Source: Dipteris shenzhenensis (taxonomy: Eukaryota; Polypodiophyta; Polypodiopsida; Gleicheniales). From it: 64,000 nt of DNA. A program made the translations under genes and the position numbers. The notes under the pieces are model-generated. The model was not told where the DNA came from, made no database searches, and saw only the letters and a program-made list of their open reading frames with translations. The number at the start of each line of letters is the position of its first letter. Position 1 is the first letter of the stretch. Below are positions 21,510 through 33,509 of the stretch, piece after piece. The DNA lies in NCBI GenBank assembly GCA_047967505.1, contig CM106541.1. One strand, written 5' to 3'.

Positions 21510-21989
21510 GTCATGGTCTTGTAGAAATTTTGCTATGGATGGACTTAGCTTCTTAAGCCTTTGGTTGAAGGTTAATGTTTGGGATCAAATGCATGTGAAC
21601 TTCGGAGAGTCTTTTATTTTATCTTGATAAATATTGTGATGGATATGGTCTGCCTCTTCCTTTTTGTTCTCTCTTGGATCATTGAGCACCAACATCTGGC
21701 CAAACAATGTTCTTAATCTTCAATACAGAATCCGAAATTGTGTTGGTTGTGGTGTCTTTGAAAGGGGGATGTGGCCCTTCTGTTCTAGCATGCTTCTTTT
21801 GCAGTTTATATATTTTGTTCACCACACCTGCCATATAATGTTTTGATTCCTTCGTTTAGTTTATGAAATTACATGCAATATCCTTTGCTGAAAGATGTGG
21901 ATATGCATTAATCAAGTTTCGTAATTTTGCTTGTTCATTTGTACTCCATATATTGAAGCTTATGGTGTTTCCTCTTTTGAAAAGTGGCG

Positions 21990-22978
21990 TCAAAGTTGGC
22001 GACTGGCATGTACATCTATAAGAGTAGTGTATGTTTCCGTCTTTTTTATAGTGGAAATACATTTTATGATTGCCAAGTGTGAGCCATCATTTTGAAGTAC
22101 GTTGTGATAGACTTGTAAGAAATTCGAAAATCTTGTAAGAAAGTCGCAAAGGATTGCTTTGGAGGTTGAGGCAATTGCAACATCTGTTGCAACATGGTCT
22201 CTTGTCATGTCTTCTTCAGTATGAATATGATGTACTCTTGCAAATAATAGCCATGGGCTTGTACATGACTTTGTTGACAATTTTATGGATTCGAATAGGA
22301 TATTCAATAATGACTCATAGGTTTTTGTTGGAGTGAGCACAATCAAGCAATTGATGATGTCAGTGTTGTGCGTGTGTTGTTCATTGAACCTCTTTGTTCT
22401 TTCCATGTTGTAGTCATCAAAGCTCTTGATGTGTTCTCTCTTTTGGCGGGCTATTGTTGACATGCACATCCTCTTCTTCTTTGTTGGGGATAATTGATGA
22501 ATTGTTGGGGGGTTTGTGGTTTCATCTAGAAGGATTGTGTGGAGTGACATTTGAATGTCTTGGCCTAAGCTTTCTACCTCACACAACTTGTCTCTATCTT
22601 TGTTCCAAATAATGAAATGCACACCCAACTCACTTGAGAATTTTCTCAAGCAATCACTTATATCAGCCTCAAGGACGCAACAGTAGCGATATATGCTTTC
22701 ACTTGTTCAAACATGATATGAGACTCAGCTTGCCTATCCAACAGTGTGGCAATCAAGAACCATGGTGTTGTGGGTATGTTTGATGTCCTTTGTATGGAGT
22801 TGTATAGTAGATTGATTAATGAATCATAAGATGTTGAAGGAATGAATTGTAACATGCAATTAATGATGTCAGTATTATGTGGGTTCCTTTCATTGAACTC
22901 CATTACTTCTCTAAAGTTATACTCATCCAACTTGAAAGTCACCTCCATGTTTGTTGTATGTTTGCTTTGTGTTCTCAT
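21990..22978 (-). pseudogene. Helitron-associated upstream ORF pair with duplicated unknown domain
   Basis: Two minus-strand open frames (22978-22658 and 22649-21990) lie upstream of the Helitron Rep fragments on the same strand. Each contains a related segment. One reads YNFREVMEFNERN, HNTDIINC, TSYDSLINLLYNSI and TPWFLIA; the other YNMERTKRFNEQH, HNTDIINC, KTYESLLNILFESI and SPWLLFA. I do not recognise the domain. The second ORF also has the stretch SPTKKKRMC. They could be the N-terminal part of the Helitron protein or captured host sequence. Confidence 0.6.
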
Positions 22979-22983
22979 TTTGT

Positions 22984-23150
22984 TTCACTATAGGGTTGCT
23001 TTGCAAAAGTTCATAAGCATGTCAACTAAAAGTTATACTCATCCAACTTTTTGTGATTGCTTTGTCTTCTCATCAATCAGATGTTTACATTTTGTTTCAA
23101 TGTAGGGGTTCTTTGTGAAAGCTCATAAGCATGTCAACTAAAAGTAATCA
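22984..23150. repeat. Direct repeat, period about 110 bp
   Basis: The motif TTCATAAGCATGTCAACTAA (variant CTCATAAGC...) occurs near 23010 and 23122, each preceded by TAGGG(G)TT(G/C)(T)TTTG. TTATACTCATCCAACTT also recurs at 22918 and 23033. Confidence 0.75.
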
Positions 23151-23159
23151 TTTCAGGAA

Positions 23160-24180
23160 ATTAACACGCATGTGAAACAAATATGATGCACTTTGTAAAT
23201 TATTGAGTCCTTTTGAAATGGGTTCCAATGTTCCCCCATATAAAGAACCATGTCAAGTAAATGTGCAAACACAAACTTCATAAAGTAGATACCCTGTTTT
23301 ATGTTCATGCCCTTTTGTAAACAATTTTGAGGTTTTGTAACATCGTTAACCATGTCAATAAGATCTCGGAATGGTAAGTTGTTAAAAATAGGGATTTTGA
23401 AGGATTTTAATGTAACACAATATCAACAACCATTTAGATTAAAAGTGTAATGGAAACTTGGTGATGCAAAAAAGAGCTTCTATTTCAATCCAAAAATTCT
23501 TTTGTAAGGGCACATGCCTTCATCACCATAAGCCAATAGACAAGGATAGAATGTATCAAAGTAATGCACATGAACGGCATGCAATCTCCATGAGAACAAC
23601 TAATCCTCCGGAATCAAGAAAACTATGATGTGTGTCACATGACAAAATGATCTACAAGGCAAGATGCTCTCATCACTAGAAGCAAGTAGACAATGAAACA
23701 ACTAAAAAACTAGTCTATGTGGAAGGCATGTACTCGCCATGCCTACAACTAATGCATGCAAGGAAAGTAAATTGTTGTGGGCTATTGCATGCCACTAAGG
23801 GTCAAAAGCAATCACGTAGCCTGACCTGTTGATGGTAAAACTACCAGTTGGGCTTTAAGTTGAGAAGCATCAACCGAACCATAAGAACATTGCCCTCATA
23901 TAGCTCAAGAAGGTAGTCTGCAATGACAGGACGGCATCCACATGTGGGCCCACTATTTGAACAAGAACATCGGATCCATCTTCGAGTAAAAGCCTCCCTT
24001 TCAATGTGAGTCTTGCACAATCTCCTGAATGGAATCACAATTATAGTAGTAGGGGTGGCTTGGATCTGGACTAACACAATCACCCAAACGCAATATGCCA
24101 TAGACCTACCACAAATATTTTATGCAAGTAATTAGTCTCAAATCTTTGCTCTGTCATGAAAGCAATTAGAAAAAGAAATA
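23160..24180. other. No recognisable gene
   Basis: About 1 kb without a convincing coding signal. An 86-codon minus-strand frame (24101-23841) contains a cysteine cluster (CSCSNSGPTCGC) but matches nothing I know. Confidence 0.5.
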
Positions 24181-24186
24181 CCTGTG

Positions 24187-25133
24187 TTTAGTAGCCAAGC
24201 TCAGTTATATGAGCATTGAATGTTTGCTTGAGCTCTTCTCGCTTACTTTCCTCTGGCACCTCCACTAGGATGGTAAAGTTGTATACACACAAAGTTTTTG
24301 CACACGGATGTACAAAAGATTCTGCAATATACATTACAATCCCATCCTCATTGAGCTCTTGGATTAATTGGTTCTGAACACTCTTGTGTTCATTACAAAC
24401 GATAGCTGATTTAACGATAAATCTTAATTAGTATCTCATAGTAGCTCATATCATACGAACTAAATACATAAGCATTATAGCAATGGACTCACCATGGCTC
24501 TATCCTCATTGTGAGGTCCGTCTGCTATGATCACTTGGTCATTCACACCTCCATCTATGTCCACCTTGATTATCACAAATGCTATCGTGCCCATGACAAC
24601 AAATATGGTCCCTTTACCTGACTTGATCATTGATGAAGACCACGGTGGCATAACATACGATGCTCCTTTCTGGTACGAGAGTGATGGCTCCCTCAAAAGG
24701 CTCGCCCCTTATTACGGTAGTGGTGGCATTCACGTGTAATGAACAACTACATGTCCCTCCCTCCCCTATGGGACTTCGAGCTATAGTTTCCCCCTCAATC
24801 TGATAAAAAGAGTCTATCTCCAAGTAATCCATGTACTGCTGGACATAGCCATGTGGGACGACCAAAGTGAGTGTGTCAAAATTTGGGTAAGGAACGTCCT
24901 TCACATTATATGTTCAATACTTCACTAACAGCCTCCCCTCAAAAGCTTGCAGACCGTGTACGTGTGTAAGCTAAGCGCAAGAAGATTGCATAGGGGGCAA
25001 ACAGAGGAGCTACAAAGTTAATGTCACTTACCTTCTGCATAGGCGTCTTTCGTAGCCTCCTGGAATGCTTTTTGTAAGGATCTTCGAGGTTCTTTCGTAG
25101 TGGGTCTCTCTATTAGGATGCCCTTCCCCTTCT
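24187..25133 (-). CDS. Unrecognised spliced gene-like region
   Basis: Several minus-strand coding-like blocks with good splice sites. Block 1 (about 25133-25032) encodes KEPRRSLQKAFQEATKDAYAE and ends at a consensus donor GAAG|GTAAGT. Block 2 (24904-24614) encodes KDVPYPNFDTLTLVV, CSCSLHVNATTTV and ERSIVCYATVVFIND. Block 3 encodes VDIDGGVNDQVIIADGPHNE and ends ATG|GTGAGT. Block 4 encodes VQNQLIQELNEDGIVMYIAE, NFTILVEVPEESKREELK and AHITELGY, then a TAA at about 24187. Blocks 3 and 4 join in phase if the acceptor is CACAAG|AGT; blocks 2 and 3 need a weak donor (CAA|GTCAGG). I do not recognise the family. It lies on the same strand as, and downstream of, the CACTA remnant. Confidence 0.5.
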
Positions 25134-27137
25134 CTTAGGCTCTTTTAGTACATGCATTGATCCTAGTACCACTCACAGTGTCTAAAGGCAAGGAGCAAGT
25201 CACGACAAGCGAAATCGAAACAAAGTTGTGACAAACGATGAAGCAAAAGAATCCATGCGATTATCTATACGTCAGAGACGTTCTCATTAATCTTCTCAGC
25301 ATCGATTTTAATCATAGGAATGCACAAAGGAGCATCAACGCTTAACAAAGGAGGCTACAACCAAACATGTCTAGGATTGGAGGAAGAAAGGTGAACATTC
25401 GCCGCATGCACATGCACACCGATGGGCCAGTCGCATTGCATCGAGCAATCCTCTTCTTCTACCTCCTCCTTCTCCTGCTTCATTGTTCCCACCAAAGTAT
25501 CAACCAAGAAAATGAAAAGAGCTTAGCACATTTTTTTGCAAGTTTGCTGTAGAAACATACGAAATACTAGTTGAAACAATTACTCGCAAGTAAGTGAATG
25601 CTAGGAGTTCCTTCTCCAGGAGCCGATGGAATCAATGATCCCTCAACCTTAGGGAAGAACCTCTTTTTTAGTTTTGGAACCCACAAAAGATGGAGAAAAG
25701 TAAAAGCAGAAGCATGAAGTGCACATGAAGGAAATGTAGTCAAAAGCGCAACGAAGTTTGAAGGAAGACGATGCATGATCTACATGAAGTTGTGCTTGTG
25801 TAGTTTGAAGCTGGACCTTGTTCAAACGTCATGTTTCCAGTTTCCATGGATTGAGAAGACAGCTCGGAGTGAGAAGACATCGAGGGAAATCGCTAGTGAG
25901 ATGAAAGTGAAGGAGAGATAAGGACGGGCTGAAGTAAACACAACTACTCCAATGGTCTGGCAACAATAAGCAGATCCAGGTGCTTCAATGCTTGTAGAGC
26001 GATTATATAAGGAAACACAAACTGCCTCCTATGCAACAACAAACACGGGATTCAAAAAAAAAACTAAACCGGAGAGTTGAAGAAGTGTGATTCAGTGGGG
26101 AGGTGCAGGAATTCTCTAGCGATCACGGGAGGAGGATCATTGGGGGTGGGTTGGCTCCACAGTTCACGCTAGGCTATCTCAACAACAATGCGCTTTGCAA
26201 ACATCGCCAACCCACAATCCACATTTCTTGTATCAGCAGGAGCAAGAAGATTCATGAGGGCACAAGCCATGGCAATGGCCTCTTGTCGTTGTGCGCTTCA
26301 TTCTAACACTATGAATGCAAGGCAATGTTAATTAATGTGAAATGGCGATGCATGCAGCTGTCTTGGAAAGCTGATGACATGTCATTTTGGGTCTTAAAAG
26401 CATGTACTTTTCACATTTCCACGTCCTATGCAAGGATGATGTAATTCAATGTGGACACAACAATGTGTTTTTCTTGGTAGTTAGCCATTGAAAATAGTGC
26501 AAAAATACTATTCATATTTCAGCGATGTTGCTACAGATAAGTAGAACTCCCTGAGCTGAACGACTTTGCTTTTTATAGCATTGCATTTCGAGCTATAGTT
26601 AGAGAGGTATGAAGTTCGCAAATATGAGAAAAAAACACAATCTAATTGGTGATTTGAGCAGGTAGAAAGGGGAGAATTGAAGGGGTGTGAGAGGGTGACA
26701 AGTGTCATCCATTCGAGGGTGGAAATCCAATGGTGGTGATTTAAGCTGGGAGGTTAAGGTGGTTGATGGAAGGAAACGCAGGGGGAGGCTACATGACGGC
26801 GATTCAAAAAAGGAGAGAGACACATCTTCTTGATCTTGGCTGTGAGAGGAATCACCTTGCATCATGGAGTGTTCTAAGCCTGAGAGATGAATCAACAGAT
26901 GATAGCATGCTCTAGCTCTAGCCTGGCTTGTTCAAGCTCCAGATGATAGCATGCTCCAGCTCCAGCTCTGGCTTGTTCAAGATTGAATATGGCATGGATC
27001 TTTCAAGAAGGAGTGAGACTAGCCCAAGCTCGAGCTGTAGCAAGTGTTTGCTTGGTTTCTCCTCATCTTGGAAGTCATATGGAGGCAAACCAAGTTTGGA
27101 GAAAGCTATACTGCAAGAGGAGGGAGCGTTTGAACCT
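25134..27137. other. No recognisable gene
   Basis: Only short open frames of mixed composition. A near-duplicate phrase (GATAGCATGCTC..AGCTC) occurs around 26900 and 26945. Part of this stretch may be intron or spacer of the minus-strand CACTA element. Confidence 0.5.
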
Positions 27138-29206
27138 TCAATGGAGTGTTACGGGACAAATATGCACCAACCTTTGCTGGTTGTCTTCTTCCTCAATATC
27201 GTGATCTCCATCTTCCTCCCGTGCGATGTCATTATGTGCATCTTCCTCTTGGCTCATATTGTGATATTCATCTTCTTCGCTAGATTCATCGGGATCTATT
27301 GGATCCGGCATTGGTAGTGGCATCTCCATATCCACATCTCTAGCTTCAAAAATTTGCTTACTTCGTGGTGCAACTTGGATCACGTACCACCATCTTGGAT
27401 CAGAACGATCTGGATGAAAAACCACCTATATTGAAGATGGGTGCCAAATGTCGTCAATTATATATATGAAATTATGCTCAAGTACATGTATCAATGGATC
27501 TTTAAAAATGAAAGCTTCGATTAATTAAGTCATTAGTATGCACCTACTCACAGTGCTCGAGAAGAACAAAAGTATCACTTTCATTGGTCCAATGTTTGGC
27601 GGAGTCTATTGTAAAGAAACCGCTACTATCTTTTCTCACTGTCGCATGGGGACCGTTCTAAATAGTTCTAAACCATTTTACATCAAGAATGAAAATACTA
27701 AATCGTTTGAAATCAACTTCATAGATGTCGCGTATGGTTCCACAATAATCCAACTGTGAGGAGAGAAGATTGGTATCCGAAGCACTTGCTCGGCTATCTT
27801 GTGTGAAGTTAGCCATGACTCCACAATCATACCTGACTCTCTTTGAATCGATGCGTTCCACGCGAAAATGTCGTCCATATGACCATAATGCACTGTACTT
27901 TTTGTACTGTAAAAGAGCATTATTAAAACAATGAAGATGCATCTATTTTATAGCGTATATTGCCACAAATAATTACTTAATTACGTCAAGAGGTAAGAAA
28001 CTTACATGCACCATACATCCAGATGATAACTCTCGCTTGCACTCGTTTATTGTCTCTCCATCACATTCGGCTTTACGTAGAGCCAGTTGTAGCCAATCAA
28101 GTGACATGTGAGTGGGGAGAAGAGCCAGATCCCGTGGATATGGTTGCGATCACCTGTATATTACTCTGAATCTCGTCCTTGCATTTATTCTTTCTGCTTT
28201 GGCCGCTTCATATCTCTCAATCCACTTCTGCATCTCAGGGCTATTGAGGATACAAAACTTATTGAATTTCTCCATTTGCTCTTCGCTCATCTTTCTTTCA
28301 ATCCCTTTTCCTTGGGGAACCTCGCCAACGATGCGATCGTCATCCTTGTTATGCCAAGCTTGCAGCATATCGGGCCGTGGATGCAAGAAACTCTGTGATA
28401 TATACTAATGACTCTTGCACAAGCCATCCCTCTGCCATGCTTGCTTCTGGTCTTGCTCTTTGTCTTACAAATCCCTTTAAATTTTTCATAAACCGCTCGA
28501 GAAAAAACATCCATCGACTATGAACGGTACCTGCAATAGCCACCTCATCAACTATGTGCATAAGCAACTGGACTTGACTTGTCATAATGCTCGAGGGAAA
28601 GTCCTTCTCAAGCAAGCATATGACTTCGATGGATTCCACCCTAGCCTTCTCGATGCTCGATATGGAGATCTCTTTTTGAGATATCCACCTATTTCACATG
28701 TCCATGTAAGATATTTTCATAATCAATCTACAGATTAATCAGCTTAAATTGAAGAAAATGCAATCAATGTGATTTGATAGTAAGCATACCTCACAATACC
28801 ACAGATCTTGAATATAGTATTTCTAACATCTTCTTGTAAGCACCCTTTTATTGTAATTGAGAGGATGAACTATCAAAGCAATAAAGAAGTCATGTCAACA
28901 ATATAACATAATCATAATTACGCTAATGCATCACGATTATCAGTACACTAATTCTACTTAGAATACCTGTAGAAACTTGTGCCAATCATGGGACTTGAGC
29001 CCACTAAGCTTATTATCCTTTGAAAATGCTCCTTTCAAGCAACGCATGTACCCTGTCGGTGTTTGAAAAGAGGCAATGTCTGCCTTGATCGCTGCCTCCT
29101 CCCTCGTAGAGAGGATCCACGTTGCTTTCGGGAGGACAACTTTTCCCGAAGCATGCACTTGGGGCCACAAACGAGACATCCACCAAGCTGAGTACTCGGC
29201 ACTCAT
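27138..29206 (-). pseudogene. CACTA (En/Spm) transposase remnant: TNP2 C-terminus, DUF4218, DUF4216
   Basis: Three minus-strand blocks lie in CACTA order. 29206-28958 ends GLKSHDWHKFLQVF, the TNP2 C-terminal motif. 28639-28349 holds a DUF4218-type block with LLMHIVDEVAIAGTVHSRWM, FFLERFMKNLKGFVRQ and ARPEASMAEGWL. 27942-27658 holds a DUF4216-type block with LDYCGTIRDIYEVDF and FILDVKWF. A further block at 27425-27138 has PRWWYVIQVAPRSKQIF followed by an acidic tail rich in E and D. The catalytic core of TNP2 should lie right of 29206 but is replaced by unrelated sequence. I did not find terminal CACTA inverted repeats. Confidence 0.87.
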
Positions 29207-29234
29207 TTTTTAGCTACAAAAGGCACAAGAGCAT

Positions 29235-29427
29235 CACATCAAGCAACTTGAAGTGCAAGGAGATTCTCAATTAGTGTGTGAACAAGTTAGAGGAAGGTCG
29301 AAGGTGCGGAGCAAAGGCTTGGTTCCATGACATCAACAAGCATTGGAACCTTGCAACCAATTTGAAGAGGTAAAAATTCAGCATATCCCTCGAGCTCGAA
29401 ATCTAGTTGCTGATTTCTTGGCACATG
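29235..29427 (+). pseudogene. Orphan RNase H-like fragment
   Basis: One plus frame with a single internal stop reads HIKQLEVQGDSQLVCEQVRG, then NQFEEVKIQHIPRARNLVAD and FLA. This is the signature of the plant-type RNase H domain (GDS, then HIPR..N..AD) found in some Ty3/gypsy and LINE polyproteins. No adjoining RT is visible, and the CACTA remnant on its left is on the opposite strand. Confidence 0.75.
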
Positions 29428-30018
29428 AAGTTTGTACTTCAATCACACATGACACAAGTGGAAGCACCACCCCAACAAAGCTGCAAGCCACGAAGGAGGG
29501 TGATCATTTGTAAGGAATGCAAAGGTTGTGGTCATCATGAAACTAAGTGTTGGGCATACTTGATACGAGTTTACCGACTTTGAAAGATCATCAGAAAGGT
29601 CATCAAGGACATTTCTCAAAAGAAGGATGCCAGACCGCACACCCCTTGAAGAAATAGCATGGCGACTACAAGAACTGGAAGAAGCTGAAGGTGATGTGCA
29701 AGCTCTCCAACTGTTGACATTTGTCATGGCATTCTTGTTTGCCTTGATGAACAACCTCATGCAGCGCCGTGTCTCTAACCCTCGCTTGTAAAGATGGATG
29801 TGATATCATGAGGGTTGGTCCTTTTAAGATTGTCTATGTGCTATTCTATGCTGAAGATTCTTCCCGTGTAGTATTTCACAGTACACCAGTCACACCCTAC
29901 CTTGCCTATGTGTGCTTTGTGGATGTATCTTCACCCAATTTTCAGTTTAAGCTTCCTCTTTCTATTGCTTGTCCATAGATAAGCCTCGTCTTGCCTCTCT
30001 CTTTTCCATCTTCCAAGC
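29428..30018. other. No recognisable gene
   Basis: Junction between the RNase H fragment and the gypsy gag. A 69-codon plus frame (29769-29978) is not recognisable. No LTR or PBS was found upstream of the gag. Confidence 0.5.
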
Positions 30019-30675
30019 ATGGCTGACATTCCCATGTTTTGTGGACGGGTGGAAGAAAATCCAAATGAGTATCTTGTGGCCTTCAAGCGCCGTTGTGTTT
30101 CTCTCAACTTTCTTATTGAAGACAGATGGCTATTGGTTCTTCCCACATTTCTAGAGGGTTTGGCTCAAGTGTGGTATGAGAAGCAGGCCAAAGACGTTTG
30201 CCAAAGCTGGCCAAGGTTGACAGCAGCGATGATTGAGTATTTCGGCAAAGAAGAGGAGCCGGAGAATGTGTACCTGCAGGTGGCAAACTTGAAGCAGTCA
30301 GAAGGTGAGACGGCGCGTCGATATGTGGATCGAGCGACCGTACTCCTAGACCGTTTAGTTGCCACACAGGAGGACAATGCCAGATTTTGAGCTAGAATGA
30401 CTCAACATGTGCTGGGCTACCTTGTAGCAGGAGCAAGTGACGAATTCTGCCTCAAGCTTAAATGGGAGAATCCAGAAACTATGGTGCTAGCACATGAAAT
30501 TGCTCAAAAGTTTGATAAAGTTCAGTCTGACCCCGCTTCAAAGAAGATGATTGTCCCTCCGCAACCCCCTCAATTCTTGCAACAACAACCTGGGGTTCTA
30601 ACTCAGGGGCATACCCCCACCCCTCATCAGGGATGTATCCATCGCCTCCACCTCAAATGTATGGTCCTCCCTTAG
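30019..30675 (+). pseudogene. Ty3/gypsy gag
   Basis: It starts MADIPMFCGRVEENPNEYL, the retrotransposon gag fold typical of plant gypsy copies, with LPTFLEGLAQVWYE and EYFGKEEE downstream. One in-frame TGA at 30388-30390 interrupts it; the same frame resumes with MTQHVLGYLVAGASDEF. A proline-rich segment follows in a shifted frame. Confidence 0.88.
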
Positions 30676-30850
30676 ATGCTTACCCTCAACAAGGTGTATA
30701 TTCTCACCCTCCGCCTCAAAGATTTCCCCAGCCTCGCCCACGAGCCCCCCTCCTTTCTACTCCCTCGGCCCCTTCAGCTAAAGAGCCCCCCCTGCAACAG
30801 AACCTGGAGTCAATGACCTAGCCAATGCCCTGAATGATCTTCGACTTGAG

Positions 30851-31246
30851 ATGGTGGGCATTAGAAATCAAGCCAACCGCCCTCCAAGAGACCGTGCTAA
30901 TGTTGTATGCTACGAGTGCCACCAGAACGGTCATTATTGCATGGAATGTCCCAATATTCCAAGGGTAAATCTTCTAAGTGAATCAGGCACTGAGGATTCT
31001 GACGTAGAGATCCTTGACCTTGGGAAAAGAAGTCGTACCACCTCGGACCCCTCTCCAAACCATGGACCGAGCCACCCTAGGAAGAAGGTGTCCTTCTCAG
31101 AGCCCTCAGATGCTGAGATGGCAGACCCACCAACCGAGAAGACTAAAAGATCCTGCAGGAGTAAGTGGTCACCCTCGGATTTTCCCATCGGCTCGGGGCA
31201 AGAAGACACTATTCGGTCATTCAGGACCTTGCTCATCATTCTTTGA
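30851..31246 (+). pseudogene. Gag C-terminus with CCHC zinc knuckle
   Basis: CYECHQNGHYCMEC matches the CX2CX4HX4C knuckle that packages RNA. It is followed by a polar, acidic stretch. The frame differs from the gag start, implying a frameshift in the proline-rich part. Confidence 0.85.
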
Positions 31247-31428
31247 GCATCACGCTCCCTCAACTAATAGCATTAAGCCCTAAGGTGAGACGTGAGCTGT
31301 AGCAAGGGCTCTCAACAAGGAGGAACAAGAAAAAGGAAAAGGTAAGAGAGGTATCTTCTATCTCTGAAGAAATTGATCGGCACCCACATACAGTCGATGT
31401 CATCATAGATAATTGTTGTGTCAAAAAT

Positions 31429-32121
31429 GTGTGTGTTGATGGGGGAGCTGCATGTAATATCATGGTGCCCCGAATCATGAAGAAATTGAATTTGAAATGT
31501 ACAAGGCATTCCTCCACTCGAATCAAGGTAGCAGATGGTCGACGACTCGCCACCCTAGGAGTCATTGAGGATTTGCCCATCACTGTCAATAGGTTGACCA
31601 CCATCGTCAATTTCTATGTGGTGGACATTGAAGATACAGGCAAGAGTTACCCAGCTATACTTGGGAGACCATGGTTGAGAAAGAGTGATGCAGTCAACTA
31701 TTGGAAGATAGGACACATGTCTTTTGGTGCTTCTAAGGAGAAGATCCCAATGCAACCAGGTGCCATGGAACTAGAGGAAGAAGAGGAGCAAGACAGTGAT
31801 ACTCTCTCATCCTCGATGTCTAAATCAATGGAAGAATCAGACGGGGGGGAGGAATTCTCAGAGGAGGAAGTTTACATGATGGTGGTGTCTCTGACCCCAC
31901 CACCTATAGAAAAGGTAACAGTTAGTCCTCAACAGCTTGAATCTATGCTTTCCCCAGACCTCACTCCAAGTGAGAAAGACGAGTTCCTAGAAATGTTCAA
32001 AGATTTCCCTGACCTCTTTGCAACTAGCTACCACCACCTTCGCCATGTGACTGCCATAGAGCACAAGATAGAGCTGAAGCCTCTGATGCAAAGCCTGTGG
32101 CTCAGAAGTATCAGAGATTAG
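31429..32121 (+). pseudogene. Ty3/gypsy protease and start of RT
   Basis: VCVDGGAACNIMVP carries the retropepsin active-site aspartate in the D-G-G-A form common in plant gypsy elements. ILGRPWLR is the conserved C-terminal protease motif. An acidic linker leads to FKDFPDLFATSY, the usual block before RT. Confidence 0.87.
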
Positions 32122-33102
32122 GGCCCCTGCAGACCGATGCTTTGCGCTCGGAGTTGCAGAAGCTTGTAGAAGCTGGGTTTATTGTTCCAGTTCACAATAC
32201 TGAATGGGTTTCACCAGTGGTAGTCACCCCAAAGAAAAACAACAAGTGGCAGGTCTGCATCGACTATAAGAAACTCAATGCAAGCCACCAAAAGGGACCA
32301 TCATCCTCTTCCCTTTCAAGACCTCATTCTTGAGAAGGTAAGTGGTCATGAGATGTATACTTTCTGTGATGGTTACTCTGGGTTTTATCAAATCAGAATT
32401 GCCGAAGAGGATGTGCTTAAAGCCACATTTGCCACACCCGGGGGGACATTTGCATTCAAAGTAATGCCATTTGGCCTCACCAATGCTCCTGCTACCTTTC
32501 AAAGATTTATGCAGATGGTGTTTGCTCCTTATTTGGGGGATTTCTTGGAGGTGTTTTTAGATGATTTTTGTATATTCTCGTCACGTAAGGAGCATGTCAT
32601 GAAGGTTAGGTTGGCCTTCCAAAGGGTCAATGAGACGAATGGCAGTCTCAACCCTGAGAAATGCACCATTGGAGCCACTCAAGGGAGGTTACTGGGACAT
32701 ATTGTCTCATGTGAGGGCATCAAGCCTAGCCTTGAGAAGGTAGAAGCCATACTCAAGCTCTCCCCACCAACAACCAAACGTCAGGTACACTCATTTGTTA
32801 ATCTAGCAGGATACTATCGCCGCTTCATTGATCAATATGCTACTTTGACACGACCCATGACTATGCTATTAAAAGATGGGGTTGATTTCTCTTGGGATGA
32901 GGATTGTGATCATGGGTTTCCACAAATCAAGAATGCTCTGGCTTCAGAACCCATTCTACGCAATCTAAACTGGTCAAAGACTTTCTATATCAATCCTGGG
33001 CTTGGTGAGCACACTCTGGCAGGTATTCTTCTCCAGCAAGGGGAGGATCGGTTCATGTATCCCGTTCGATTTGCTTCTCGACAATTGCTCGACACTGAGT
33101 GA
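32097..33102 (+). pseudogene. Ty3/gypsy reverse transcriptase and RNase H start
   Basis: WVSPVVVTPKKNNKWQVCID is followed by a frameshift near 32280. Then come FCDGYSGFYQIRIAEED, VMPFGLTNAPATFQR and the catalytic VFLDDFCIFS, and next ILKLSPPTTKRQ and the tether GYYRRFI. All three polymerase aspartates are present. RNase H starts at TFYINPGLGEHTLAG, where the first catalytic Asp of the usual VDAS-type motif is Asn. Confidence 0.9.
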
Positions 33103-33509
33103 TGCTATTGAGAGGCTGACAATCATGCCTTGTCTTTGGTGTTCTGCATTGAGAAATTTAAGCATTATGTGCCTGGAAAGTCCATTATACTCACTAGCAC
33201 TAGTCTTGCAAAGCAGGTTCTTCAATCACCAAATCCCATGGGCCGGTTGGCCAAATAGTTGGCAGTTGTACAAGAATATGATTTTTCTTTCAAAATTGTA
33301 AAAGGGGGTTGTTCCAACTTGAAGAATGCTTTGATTGATTTAGAGGAGTGCCTTGATGTAACCCTTGTAGCGGCCATAGAAGTTGGGTATCCCTGGTATG
33401 GTGGTATCTACAAGTTTTTGATTGCTTTCTCCTTTCCTCTAGAAAGTACTAGCTATGAGAGAAAGAAGATCCGCAGAGATAGTAGTAGTACACCCTCTTT
33501 GATGGGGTA

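Noticed and set aside
31260-31755. Minus-strand ORFs in the protease region of the plus-strand gypsy
   Set aside because: Shadows of the retropepsin-coding strand.
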